Source: JBFJWU01 sp041623475 [NCBI: bacterium]
GTDB taxonomy: Bacteria; J088
Length of the DNA stretch: 17,707 nt
Direction: 5' to 3'
NCBI GenBank assembly: GCA_041623475.1
Contig: JBFJWU010000024.1
Location: forward strand, 1 to 17,707
The translations under genes were made by a program, and so were the position numbers. The notes beneath the pieces were generated by a model, which did no database searches, was not told the origin of the DNA, and saw nothing but the letters and a program-made list of their open reading frames with translations. Positions 6,483 through 14,089 of the stretch are shown here, piece after piece (the first letter of the stretch is position 1; every line of letters begins with the position of its first letter).

Positions 6483-7265
6483 GTGAACCAGCACTTTAAC
6501 AATCAGCATCAGTTACAGCAACGATTCACCGTCGGCTGGCGTGCGATCGTCGCGGGACTGGTACTGGTTGCTGTGGCCGGCTGTGCGCGGCCCCCCGTGG
6601 CCGAAATTGCCAGCGCCGAAGCCGCGCTGCAATCGGCCCGTGATGCCGGGGCGGCCAGGCTTGCACCAGAGCCCCTGGCCGAAGCCGACGCGTTGATGCT
6701 GGAAACCTATCGACAAAACGACGACAAGAATTACGACGAAGCCCGTGACACGGCAATTGAAACCCGCAGCAAGGCTGAATATGCACGTGACCTGGCGTTG
6801 CGGTCCGGGGCCAGCGAGGACCATGCCGACGGCGACGGCGGACGCCTGCAGGTCAAGACCGAGGCGGAAACCCGGGCGATTATCGCGGAAGAGGAAATCG
6901 GCTCGGGCACGATGGAGGAGGGCAGTCGCCTGTCGTCGCTGGAACCGGTTTATTTTGCGTTCGACGACTACTCCGTGGCCAAGGACGAACTGCCGAAAAT
7001 CGAATCTGCCGCGGTCTGGCTCAAGGAAAACCCGTCGGCCACGATCCAGGTCGAGGGCCATACCGATGAACGCGGATCATCCGACTACAATTTTGCCCTG
7101 GGGTCCCGGCGTGCCGACAGTGTCCGCCAGATCCTGGCCAGCCACGGGATCGAGGCGCCGCGGATCCGAACCCGTTCCTATGGCGAAGAAATCCCCGCCC
7201 AGCCCGGGCACGATGATGAGTCCTGGGCCGCCAACCGGCGAGCAGAGTTCGTCGTATTGCAGTGA
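6483..7265 (+). CDS. OmpA/Pal-like peptidoglycan-binding lipoprotein with a DUF4398-like region
   Basis: From the GTG at 6483 the protein has 260 residues. A basic n-region and hydrophobic stretch (AIVAGLVLVAVAG) lead to a lipobox with Cys34, so it should be lipidated and outer-membrane anchored. Residues about 38-110 form charged, alanine-rich helices resembling DUF4398. Residues 155-260 are an OmpA C-terminal domain with YFAFDDYSV, VEGHTDERGSSDYNFALGSRRA (Asp195 and Arg210 are the expected diaminopimelate contacts) and NRRAEFVV near the end. It precedes cpoB, where pal lies in many Gram-negatives, but the helical insert differs from canonical Pal. A longer ATG start at 6360 would bury the signal peptide behind 40 extra residues. 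TTG at 6477 is another option. Its stop overlaps the next start as GTGA. Confidence 0.8.
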   Translation: MNQHFNNQHQLQQRFTVGWRAIVAGLVLVAVAGCARPPVAEIASAEAALQSARDAGAARLAPEPLAEADALMLETYRQNDDKNYDEARDTAIETRSKAEYARDLALRSGASEDHADGDGGRLQVKTEAETRAIIAEEEIGSGTMEEGSRLSSLEPVYFAFDDYSVAKDELPKIESAAVWLKENPSATIQVEGHTDERGSSDYNFALGSRRADSVRQILASHGIEAPRIRTRSYGEEIPAQPGHDDESWAANRRAEFVVLQ

Positions 7266-8083
7266 ACGGCCAGCGGCCGATGCCGTACCGCATCGCACTT
7301 ATCGCGTTCGCATTGCTGCCCGCCTGTCTGGCGACGCGCGCCGATGTCCAGACCCTGTCCAGTCGCATTACCTACCTCGAAACCCGGATTGAACGGACCG
7401 AGGACCTTGCCACCGAAGTCAGCGGTGCCGCCCAGAAAGAAGCCATCGCCAGTCGCCGCGAAACCAGTGAACAGTTGGCCACGGCCCAACGCCAGATAGC
7501 CGACATGACCGTTCGCATCCAGGAGCTGGACGTCCTGGTCCGCAGCCTGCAGGGTGCGGTGACCCCCGTCGAATCAGAGTTGCCGCAGATCCGTGCGCAC
7601 CTGGCCGAGCTGGGTCAGCGTCTGGACAAGCTGCAGCAGGCTGTTGGCCGCACCGCCACAGACGATGAAGCCGATGACAAAACCCGGACTCAGGAACTGC
7701 GCTGGCAGAACGAGCAACAGGGCTATGATGCCGCGATGGCCAGTCTCGAAGCCGGCGATCTGGATGCCGCCCGAACCCGGTTTTTTGCGGTCCTGGATCG
7801 CTGGCCCGACGGCAAGCTGGCCGCCAATTCCCATTACTGGCTGGGCGAAACCTACTACCGGGCCGAGGATTATGTCAACGCAATCGACAAGTACCTGCAC
7901 GTCATCGACGGCTATTCGGACAGCAACAAAGCCCCGGCAGCGTACCTGAAGATGGGCATGGCTCTGGATAAACTGGGTGAAAACCGCAAGGCCGAGCGAA
8001 CGCTGCAGGACCTGGTCAAGTTGTACCCCAGGTCAGAACAGGCGGCCACTGCCCAGGCAATGTTGCAGAAAACTGAACAGTGA
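7262..8083 (+). CDS. cpoB: Cell division coordinator CpoB (YbgF), Tol-Pal associated
   Basis: A 273-residue exported protein. CpoB links the Tol-Pal machine with peptidoglycan synthesis during constriction. A hydrophobic leader (IALIAFALLPA) is followed by Cys22 in an LPAC context that could be a weak lipobox. Residues about 28-130 are heptad-rich coiled coil, as expected for the trimerising N-terminus. Residues 153-270 form three TPR units, with YDAAMASLEAGDLDAARTRF, AANSHYWLGETYYRAEDYVNAI and APAAYLKMGMALDKLGENRKA. The GTG at 7262 overlaps the upstream stop as GTGA, which suggests coupling. An in-frame ATG at 7280 gives a tighter signal peptide and is a fair alternative. The Tol genes are not in the window. 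Confidence 0.88.
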   Translation: MNGQRPMPYRIALIAFALLPACLATRADVQTLSSRITYLETRIERTEDLATEVSGAAQKEAIASRRETSEQLATAQRQIADMTVRIQELDVLVRSLQGAVTPVESELPQIRAHLAELGQRLDKLQQAVGRTATDDEADDKTRTQELRWQNEQQGYDAAMASLEAGDLDAARTRFFAVLDRWPDGKLAANSHYWLGETYYRAEDYVNAIDKYLHVIDGYSDSNKAPAAYLKMGMALDKLGENRKAERTLQDLVKLYPRSEQAATAQAMLQKTEQ

Positions 8084-9210
8084 ACCCTGCCTGTTACTTT
8101 GACCATGCGGCCACCAGCTATCCCAAATCCGCCGCAGTTGTCCAGTCTGTTCGCCACTTTCTCGAGGAGCAGGCCGGTAACCCCGGTCGCGGGGCGTACG
8201 AGCTGGCCTTTGACGCATCACGGGTTCAACTGGAAACACGGATTGCGGCTGCCGGGCTGCTGGGCCACGGCAATCCCGAACGAATCCTGTTTACGCTCAA
8301 TGCAACAGAAGCGCTTAACCTGGCCCTGCGGGGCCTGGAACCTGCCAGCGAACTGGTCATTGCCACCAGCCAGATTGAACACAACGCCGTTGCCCGCACG
8401 GTTAACCTGCTGGAACACCAGGGTGCCTCGGTCCATCGTCTGCCGACGGGACCGGACGGCGTTCCGGATTTTGCCCGGATCCCCGCAGACACGAATGTCG
8501 TTGCCGTAACGGCCGGCAGCAATGTGCTGGGCCGGCGACTGCCAATCGGCGCGATCCGAGGATTCGTCGGTAGCGAACCGATCCTCGTCATCGATGCTGC
8601 CCAGGTCGCGGGTGCCGAACCCTTTGACGTTACAGCCACCGGTGCTGACCTGGTCGCCGTACCGGGTCATAAGGCCATCGGCGGCCCCCAGGGTGTCGGC
8701 TTGCTGCTGTGTTCGGACCGTGTAAACCTCCAACCGTGGCGCCAGGGGGGCACGGGTGGCAACAGCGAAGCCTCGGTCACACCGGCAATATTTCCGGACG
8801 GGTTCGAGGCTGGCACGCCAAACGGGCCGGGCATAGCCGGCCTCGGTACGGCCCTGGCCGAGCTCCAGGACACCGACCTGGTGGCCAGGCAGTCACACAA
8901 GCTCGAGCTTTGGCAGCGACTGTATGACCAGATCGCATCAATTCCGTCGGTTCACGTCGCCAGTTGTGCCGACCCGCAGCACGCACTGCCGCTGGTCAGC
9001 TTTCGGTCGGACCGGATTGCGCCAGGTGATCTGGCCAGCCAACTGGCTGCAGCCGGATATGCGGTTCGCAGCGGCCTGCATTGCGCCCCCGGCGCCCACC
9101 AGTTTGCGGGCACACTGGATACGGGCCTGGTCCGGGCCAGCGTCGGTCCCGGCCATTCGCCCGCTGACATCGACAAATTCGTTGATGTTGTCCGACGACT
9201 GTTGAATTAG
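8080..9210 (+). CDS. Cysteine desulfurase-like class V aminotransferase
   Basis: A 376-residue PLP enzyme. The opening YFDHAATSYPK (6-16), NPGRGAYELAFDASR (34-48), IEHNAV with His101, the cofactor aspartate in VIDAAQ (Asp172), PLP-binding Lys198 in VPGHKAIGGPQG, and RSGLHCAP with candidate catalytic Cys335 are all present. It should therefore be able to strip sulfur (or selenium) from cysteine or selenocysteine. The NPGRG motif recalls the EF2568-like desulfurase subgroup more than IscS or SufS, from memory. It starts at GTG, overlapping the cpoB stop by GTGA, and lies 8 bp before tsaD. The partner is unknown; no Fe-S scaffold, selD or mnmA lies in the window. A lyase or epimerase role cannot be excluded. 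Confidence 0.8.
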   Translation: MNPACYFDHAATSYPKSAAVVQSVRHFLEEQAGNPGRGAYELAFDASRVQLETRIAAAGLLGHGNPERILFTLNATEALNLALRGLEPASELVIATSQIEHNAVARTVNLLEHQGASVHRLPTGPDGVPDFARIPADTNVVAVTAGSNVLGRRLPIGAIRGFVGSEPILVIDAAQVAGAEPFDVTATGADLVAVPGHKAIGGPQGVGLLLCSDRVNLQPWRQGGTGGNSEASVTPAIFPDGFEAGTPNGPGIAGLGTALAELQDTDLVARQSHKLELWQRLYDQIASIPSVHVASCADPQHALPLVSFRSDRIAPGDLASQLAAAGYAVRSGLHCAPGAHQFAGTLDTGLVRASVGPGHSPADIDKFVDVVRRLLN

Positions 9211-9218
9211 GCGCTGGC

Positions 9219-10229
9219 GTGCGAATCCTGGCCATCGAAACAAGTTGTGACGAAACCGCGGCGGCCGTGCTCGACGGACCCCGGAGGCTGCTGTCCAATG
9301 TGGTCTTCAGCCAGGTTTCGCTGCACCGGCCATTTGGCGGCATCGTGCCCGAAATTGCCAGTCGCAGCCATACCGAACGAATCGTCGCCATCGTCAAGGA
9401 AGCCTTGGCCCAGGCCGAACTGTCGATTGACCAGCTGGACGGCATCGCCGCGACCCGCGGCCCGGGTCTGCTGGGCGCGTTGCTCGTTGGCATGAATGTG
9501 GGTCAGTCGATGGCCCTGGCCAGCGGGCTGCCGTTTGTCGGGGTCAATCACCTGCACGGGCATCTGGTCAGTCCGGACCTGGACGCGCCGATGGTCTTCC
9601 CCTGCCTGCTGTGGCTGGTCACCGGTGGGCACACGGCGCTGTATTACATGACGGATGAAACCGCCGCGACGTTGCTGCTGCGGACCGTCGACGATGCCGT
9701 TGGCGAAGCATTTGACAAGGTCGCCCGAATGCTGGGACTGCCATATCCGGGCGGCCCGCCGGTCGAACAAGCGGCCAGGACCGGCACGCCGGGCAGGGTC
9801 CAACTGCCGGTGCCGCGACCCAAGGATGACAGCGCCGTCAGCCTCAGTGGCCTCAAGACCGCCGTCCTGCGTCACCTTGAATCCATCGACAACCCCGGGG
9901 ACCAGGATGTCGCCGACATCTGCTACGGTTTCCAGGATTCGGTCAGCCGTCTGCTTGTCCGGGATACGGGCCGGGGTCTGGAACGGTGTCCCGATGCTCG
10001 CGCCGTCTATCTGGTTGGGGGTGTCGCCCGGAACCGGGCGATCTTTGGCCAACTGGCAGAAACCTGCCAGGAACATGGCGTCCAACTGGCTGCGCCCAGC
10101 CCGCAGTTCTGCACCGACAATGCCGCGATGATTGCCCGGGCCGGCTGGACGCGCCTGCATACAGGCGACCGGGACCCCCTGGACCTGCAACCGCAAAGCC
10201 GCTGGGAATTCGGCACGTGGCTGGACTAG
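9219..10229 (+). CDS. tsaD: tRNA t6A37 threonylcarbamoyltransferase TsaD
   Basis: A 336-residue ASKHA-fold enzyme that transfers threonylcarbamoyl to A37 of ANN-decoding tRNAs together with TsaB and TsaE. Signature pieces are ILAIETSCDETAAAV (3-17), PEIASRSHTE, RGPGLLGALLVG (80-91), the metal-binding HLHGH (His111, His115), VTGGHT, DDAVGEAFDKVARMLGLPYPGGP (158-180), a GGVARN phosphate loop and DNAAM with Asp300. Length matches the family. The start is GTG at 9219, which fits the conserved N-terminus exactly and lies eight bases after the upstream stop. The gene precedes rsmA with a 4-bp gap, so two RNA-modification genes are translated together. It is almost certainly essential. Confidence 0.95.
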   Translation: MRILAIETSCDETAAAVLDGPRRLLSNVVFSQVSLHRPFGGIVPEIASRSHTERIVAIVKEALAQAELSIDQLDGIAATRGPGLLGALLVGMNVGQSMALASGLPFVGVNHLHGHLVSPDLDAPMVFPCLLWLVTGGHTALYYMTDETAATLLLRTVDDAVGEAFDKVARMLGLPYPGGPPVEQAARTGTPGRVQLPVPRPKDDSAVSLSGLKTAVLRHLESIDNPGDQDVADICYGFQDSVSRLLVRDTGRGLERCPDARAVYLVGGVARNRAIFGQLAETCQEHGVQLAAPSPQFCTDNAAMIARAGWTRLHTGDRDPLDLQPQSRWEFGTWLD

Positions 10230-10233
10230 CCCC

Positions 10234-11022
10234 ATGAACGCGGGACCCGGACTGCCGGCAAAAAAGTCCCTGGGCCAGCACTTCCTGGTCAACCAGGGCG
10301 TCATCCAGCGGATCGTCGCCGAGGTCCCGCGCGAACCCCGGCAACTGATCGAGATCGGACCCGGCGAAGGCGCATTGCTGATGCCGCTGCTGGAAACGGG
10401 ACGCCCGGTCACGGTGCTGGAAAAGGACTGTCGCCTGGCCGAACAGTGGCGAGACGCGGGCCTGGCCAACCTGGCGGTTATCGAGTGCGATGCCGCCGAG
10501 GACGACTGGATCTCTGGCCTGGACCAGCCAACCGGGGTCGTCGGCAACCTGCCGTACAACGTGGCGACGGCCATCCTGCGCCGCATGGTCTTTGCCCACG
10601 GAACCTTTCCGTGGATGATCCTGATGTTCCAGAAGGAAGTCGCCGAACGGATTGAAACCGCCGGATCCCGGCAGGGTGGGGCGATGGGCATGCTGGTCCA
10701 ACTGGCCTATGCCGTCCGGACCGTGATCGATGCCGGCCCCGGCAGCTTCCGACCACCGCCACGGGTGGACAGTCGCGTGATCCGCCTGGACCGGCTGGCC
10801 GACCCGCTGCCCGAAACGCAGTTACCTCAGGCATGGTCGCTGATCAAGTCCATGTACCACCGGCGCCGGGCCCGCGTTGACAAAGCCATCGCCCGGCACA
10901 CGAACCAAACCGTACAAACGGTGCAGGCCTGGTTTGAACAGGCCGGTATCCGCCAGGATGCCCGCGCCGACCATATCCAGCCGGGCGAACTGCGCCAGCT
11001 GATCGGGGCCTGGCTGGCATGA
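10234..11022 (+). CDS. rsmA: 16S rRNA dimethyladenosine transferase RsmA (KsgA)
   Basis: A 262-residue SAM-dependent methyltransferase that dimethylates two adjacent adenosines near the 3' end of 16S rRNA during small-subunit assembly. Motifs are KKSLGQHFL (10-18), the SAM loop EIGPGEG (40-46), the acidic tip VLEKD (61-65) and the catalytic NLPYNV (105-110). SFRPPPRVDSRVIRL marks the shift to the helical C-terminal domain. I chose the ATG at 10234, just after the tsaD stop, since it puts the SLGQHF motif at the usual distance from the N-terminus. The stop overlaps the next start as ATGA. The common pdxA, apaG and apaH neighbours are absent here. Confidence 0.95.
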   Translation: MNAGPGLPAKKSLGQHFLVNQGVIQRIVAEVPREPRQLIEIGPGEGALLMPLLETGRPVTVLEKDCRLAEQWRDAGLANLAVIECDAAEDDWISGLDQPTGVVGNLPYNVATAILRRMVFAHGTFPWMILMFQKEVAERIETAGSRQGGAMGMLVQLAYAVRTVIDAGPGSFRPPPRVDSRVIRLDRLADPLPETQLPQAWSLIKSMYHRRRARVDKAIARHTNQTVQTVQAWFEQAGIRQDARADHIQPGELRQLIGAWLA

Positions 11023-11687
11023 GGCGACTCACGACAATCGCGCTGGCATCACTGGTGCTGCTGGCCTGCAACAATGTCCTGCCACCGGAAATGGAAGCCC
11101 GGATCGTAGCCGAGCAGCAACAGCGCGAAGCCTACGTCCAGGCGGTCCGGCAGCTCTGGGTCCTGGACACAGACCGGGGCACGATTGTCATCCGTATGTT
11201 CCCCGACGATGCCGGACAGACCGTTGAGCAGGTTCGCCAGTGGACCCGGGCCGGCGTCTATGACGGGACCTGGTTCCATCGGGTGATCCGCGAACCACGG
11301 CCGTTTATCGTCCAGGGTGGGGATCCGTCGTCTGCTGCCGTAAAACCGGCTACCGATCCGGGTGATCGTCTGGCGCAGGCGCTTGATTTCGGTCACGGCA
11401 CCACGGATCCAGAGCTGCGGATCGAGCGCACACGCCGCCGCCACACGCCGGGTGCCGTTGCCCTGGCGGTGGCCGACAATGGCCTGCGCGCCGGGCCGCA
11501 GTTTGTCATTGCCCTGGCTGACTTGCCGCACCTGGATGGCGAAGAACCGGTTTTTGGCCACATCGAGGGCGGCTGGCAAGTGGTCCAGGCGCTGCAGACC
11601 GGCGACCGGATCAGGAAAGCCCGGCTGGTCTATCCCGAGGACATCCCCGGTGACTGGTACCGGGACATCCCGCCAGGCCAACAATAA
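11019..11687 (+). CDS. Cyclophilin-type peptidyl-prolyl isomerase, predicted lipoprotein
   Basis: A 222-residue exported protein whose signal peptide ends in LVLLAC, giving lipidated Cys17. Residues about 46-205 form a cyclophilin domain: TDRGTIVIRMFPDDAGQTVE, then WFHRVI with the catalytic arginine, FIVQGGDP, GPQFVIAL and EEPVFGHIEGGWQVVQAL. Several usual active-site positions differ. The residue equivalent to human CypA Trp121 appears to be His (LPHLDG), that of His126 appears to be Glu, and Phe113 is Val. A basic insertion (ELRIERTRRRHTPG) replaces a shorter loop. Isomerase activity may be weak, leaving a chaperone or scaffold role in the envelope possible. Its start overlaps rsmA by ATGA and its stop shares one base with djlA. 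Confidence 0.82.
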   Translation: MRRLTTIALASLVLLACNNVLPPEMEARIVAEQQQREAYVQAVRQLWVLDTDRGTIVIRMFPDDAGQTVEQVRQWTRAGVYDGTWFHRVIREPRPFIVQGGDPSSAAVKPATDPGDRLAQALDFGHGTTDPELRIERTRRRHTPGAVALAVADNGLRAGPQFVIALADLPHLDGEEPVFGHIEGGWQVVQALQTGDRIRKARLVYPEDIPGDWYRDIPPGQQ

Positions 11688-12400
11688 TGCGCTGGGCGCT
11701 GGCGCTGGTCGGTTTTATTTACGGGCGCGTTCCCGGTGCGATCCTTGGTTACCTGTTTGGCCGGTGGCTGGACACCGCGACGCGCCGCCAGCGCAGCGGA
11801 CGCATTCCGGCCACGTCGCTGCCGATCGAAATTTTTGAAGACCTGGTGATCCTGACCATGTCCATTGCCCGGGCCGACGGGCACCTGGATCGTCGAGAGA
11901 TCCGGACGATCAAGGCGTTCTTTGCGGCCCAGCTTGGTTTTGGCGGCCAACAGATGCGCTGGTTACAGGACGCGCTTAAAAACGAACGCAAACACCCCGG
12001 CAGCTGGCAGAACGCCGCCCGCAGACTGCGCTCGTCCCTGTCCAGCTCGGACCTGCAGATCATGCTGCGGCTGTTGATGCTGGTGGCGGCCGCCGATGGC
12101 CGCCTGGATCCGGCCGAGCAACAACTGCTGGGCCAGATCGCCGCTTCGTGGGACCTGCCACTGCCGTCATTTTCTGCCGGCCCCCGGCAACAGCAGGGCA
12201 AAGGCCGCGACTGGGCGCTGGATATCCTCGGCCTGGATAACAACGCGGACCGTGACCAGATCGAACGGCAGTACAAGAAACTGATTCGCGAAAAACACCC
12301 GGATCGCTTCGAACACTTGGGCGAAGAATTCGCCCGCTCCGCCCACGACCAGTTTGTCGAGATCCAGGAAGCCTACCGGATCCTCAACGAGGCTGCCTGA
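11687..12400 (+). CDS. djlA: Membrane-anchored J-domain co-chaperone, DjlA type
   Basis: A 237-residue DnaK co-chaperone. Residues 4-28 form a glycine-spaced transmembrane helix (GFIYGRVPGAILGYLFG), characteristic of DjlA. Residues about 48-160 are a TerB-like helical domain with repeated ADGHLDRREI and ADGRLDPAEQ acidic motifs. Residues 174-237 are a J domain with the essential HPD at 204-206 and the helix-IV-like EIQEAYRILNEA. In E. coli, DjlA signals membrane or envelope stress through DnaK. The linker between the TerB and J domains is short. The ATG overlaps the previous stop by one base, and its own stop overlaps the rarA ATG by one base. Confidence 0.9.
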   Translation: MRWALALVGFIYGRVPGAILGYLFGRWLDTATRRQRSGRIPATSLPIEIFEDLVILTMSIARADGHLDRREIRTIKAFFAAQLGFGGQQMRWLQDALKNERKHPGSWQNAARRLRSSLSSSDLQIMLRLLMLVAAADGRLDPAEQQLLGQIAASWDLPLPSFSAGPRQQQGKGRDWALDILGLDNNADRDQIERQYKKLIREKHPDRFEHLGEEFARSAHDQFVEIQEAYRILNEAA

Positions 12401-13764
12401 TGGCAGGTCGCGGCACTGACAGCCAGACCGGGTCCCTGTTTGCCGCTGCCGCCCAGCCGCCCAAGCCGCTGCCGGCACGAGTGCGGCCCCAGGCGCTGGG
12501 CGATGTCATCGGCCACGACGAACTGGTCGGCCCCGATGGCTGGCTGACCCGGGCCGTCAGCGGCGGCGAACTGCCCCACGTCATTTTCTGGGGCCCTCCT
12601 GGTGTCGGCAAGACCACCATTGCGACGGCTGCGGCACGGCAGGCTAACGCCCATTTTGAACTGCGGTCCGCGGTCAAGACCGGTGTTGCCGAACTGCGTG
12701 ACATAATCCGCACCGCGGTCAACCGCTGGCAGACCCGACAATTGCGTACGCTTCTGTTCCTGGACGAAATACACCGCTTTAACAAGGGCCAGCAGGATGC
12801 CCTGCTGGCCGATATCGAGGATGGCACGATCTGGTTTTTTGGCGCGACAACGGAAAATCCGGCCTTTTCGCTGAACAACGCCCTGCTCAGCCGGACCCGG
12901 ATCGCGGTCCTGGACCCGCTGGACGACAAACAGGTTGACCGGATCATCAATCGCGCCCTGACGCATCCCGATGGCATCAAGCTGGACCTGGATGACGAGG
13001 CCCGCAGTGCGATTGTTGCCGCTGCCCACGGCGATGCCCGTGCCGCCCTGACCCTGCTCGAAGGCGCCGCATCCCTGGCCGAGGGCACGGTCAATGCCCA
13101 GGCCGTCCGCAAGGTGCTGGACGGCAACCCCCTGCGCCACGACCGCAGCGGCGACCAGCACTATGATGCTGTCAGTGCCTGGATCAAGACCCTGCGTGGC
13201 AGCGACGTCGATGCCGCCCTCTACTGGGGTGCCCGCCTGTGGGACGCTGGCGAGGACCGCCGCTTCCTGTTTCGCCGCCTGATTATCTTTGCATCCGAAG
13301 ATGTCGGCCTGGCGGACTCCAATGCCCTCGCCGTTTCCAATAATGCCGCCGCCGCATTCGAACGGGTCGGCGAGGCCGAGGGCTGGATCCCGTTTGCCCA
13401 CGCGGTGGCCTATTGCGCCGCTGCCCCCAAGTCAAACAGCAGCTACGCCGCGTTCAAGGCCGTCCGCACCGCCATCCGCGACACCGGCACGTTGCCGGTC
13501 CCCAAACACCTGCGCAACGCCCCGACCGGCCTGGCCAAATCACAGGGCCACGGCGACGGTTACGTCTATCCACACGACCGACCCGGCGGCACCGCCCCGG
13601 ATGTCCGCTACCTGCCCGATGGCCTGCCCGAGGACCAGTGGTACCGGCCGGGCGACAATGGGGACGAGGAAGCGATCAAACGCCGAATCGAGGCCTTTCG
13701 CGCCAGTCGCCGCCGCGCGCGGGCCCAGGACAATAGTGCCGGTGGTGACGATGAAGCTGACTGA
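12400..13764 (+). CDS. rarA: Replication-associated recombination protein RarA (MgsA)
   Basis: A 454-residue AAA+ ATPase that acts at stalled replication forks and interacts with SSB. The family opening RPQALGDVIGHDELVG (29-44) precedes Walker A GPPGVGKT (65-72), Walker B LLFLDEIHRFNKGQQDALL (118-136), sensor 1 GATTENPAF (148-156) and an arginine finger in LLSRTRI (Arg165). The C-terminal tetramerisation part is recognisable by EDVGLADSNAL, SNSSYAAFKA and the YPHDRPGG motif. Length is normal. Its C-terminus ends in an extended basic-acidic tail (RASRRRARAQDN) that overlaps the next gene by 14 bases. Position within a chaperone and rRNA operon is unusual compared with the lolA-rarA-serS arrangement of E. 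coli. Confidence 0.94.
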   Translation: MAGRGTDSQTGSLFAAAAQPPKPLPARVRPQALGDVIGHDELVGPDGWLTRAVSGGELPHVIFWGPPGVGKTTIATAAARQANAHFELRSAVKTGVAELRDIIRTAVNRWQTRQLRTLLFLDEIHRFNKGQQDALLADIEDGTIWFFGATTENPAFSLNNALLSRTRIAVLDPLDDKQVDRIINRALTHPDGIKLDLDDEARSAIVAAAHGDARAALTLLEGAASLAEGTVNAQAVRKVLDGNPLRHDRSGDQHYDAVSAWIKTLRGSDVDAALYWGARLWDAGEDRRFLFRRLIIFASEDVGLADSNALAVSNNAAAAFERVGEAEGWIPFAHAVAYCAAAPKSNSSYAAFKAVRTAIRDTGTLPVPKHLRNAPTGLAKSQGHGDGYVYPHDRPGGTAPDVRYLPDGLPEDQWYRPGDNGDEEAIKRRIEAFRASRRRARAQDNSAGGDDEAD

Positions 13765-14011
13765 CGCCGACCTGCGCCCCGATCGCGATGACCAGGTGAT
13801 CCGTGTCCGCATCCCCCGCGCCAACCGGGCCTGGCTGCAGTTCCACCTGGAAGCCATGGACGGCGTCGCCTATCTCGAAGACTCCGGCCAACCGGACATT
13901 GGCCTGCTGGTTGTCCCTCCGGGCATGGAAACCCATCTGGGTGCCTGGCTCAGCGCCGCCGCCAAGGAACTGGATATGGCCCCGATTGACCCGCTGCCGG
14001 GGTGGGAGTAG
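13751..14011 (+). CDS. Small conserved-looking protein, possibly DUF4911-like
   Basis: An 86-residue protein starting at ATG 13751, inside the last codons of rarA (14-base overlap). The pattern VIRVRIPRANRAWLQFHLEAMDGVAYLEDSG, then IGLLVVPPGMETHLGAWLSA, resembles a small alpha-beta domain. It reminds me of DUF4911 proteins, which share an I-x-F-x-x-F-x-LE-x-x-DG layout and a hydrophobic strand followed by PPG. That comparison is from memory and unverified. No signal peptide, membrane helix or cysteine is present. Overlap and shared strand imply translation coupled to rarA. The initiation region GGTGGTGACG is only weakly like a ribosome-binding site, as often in overlapping genes. Function unknown. 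Confidence 0.65.
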   Translation: MKLTDADLRPDRDDQVIRVRIPRANRAWLQFHLEAMDGVAYLEDSGQPDIGLLVVPPGMETHLGAWLSAAAKELDMAPIDPLPGWE

Positions 14012-14013
14012 GG

Positions 14014-14058
14014 TCCGAACCGGCGTCTTGCTTTGCAACGTCATTGCGCAGGTTCGGA
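14014..14058. other. 8-bp inverted repeat between the operon end and the next gene
   Basis: TCCGAACC (14014-14021) and GGTTCGGA (14051-14058) are perfect reverse complements flanking a 29-nt loop. They begin three bases after the last operon stop. No T-tract follows, so it is not a standard intrinsic terminator. It may be an mRNA 3'-end structure, or a regulator site near a weak TACACT -10-like box at 14059-14064. Confidence 0.35.
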
Positions 14059-14089
14059 TACACTACCGTGATCATCCAAGGCAGCATCC

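Noticed and set aside
9207-10691. 494-aa open frame on the minus strand across tsaD and rsmA
   Set aside because: It is antisense to two clear housekeeping genes, has no recognisable motif and low-complexity Gln/Arg/Gly content typical of GC-rich shadow frames.
12787-12810. Perfect 10-bp inverted repeat with a 4-nt loop inside rarA
   Set aside because: It encodes the conserved GQQDALLA stretch of Walker B, so the symmetry is explained by codons for a required peptide.
12373-13401. 342-aa minus-strand open frame opposite rarA
   Set aside because: A shadow of the RarA reading frame; no domain is recognisable.
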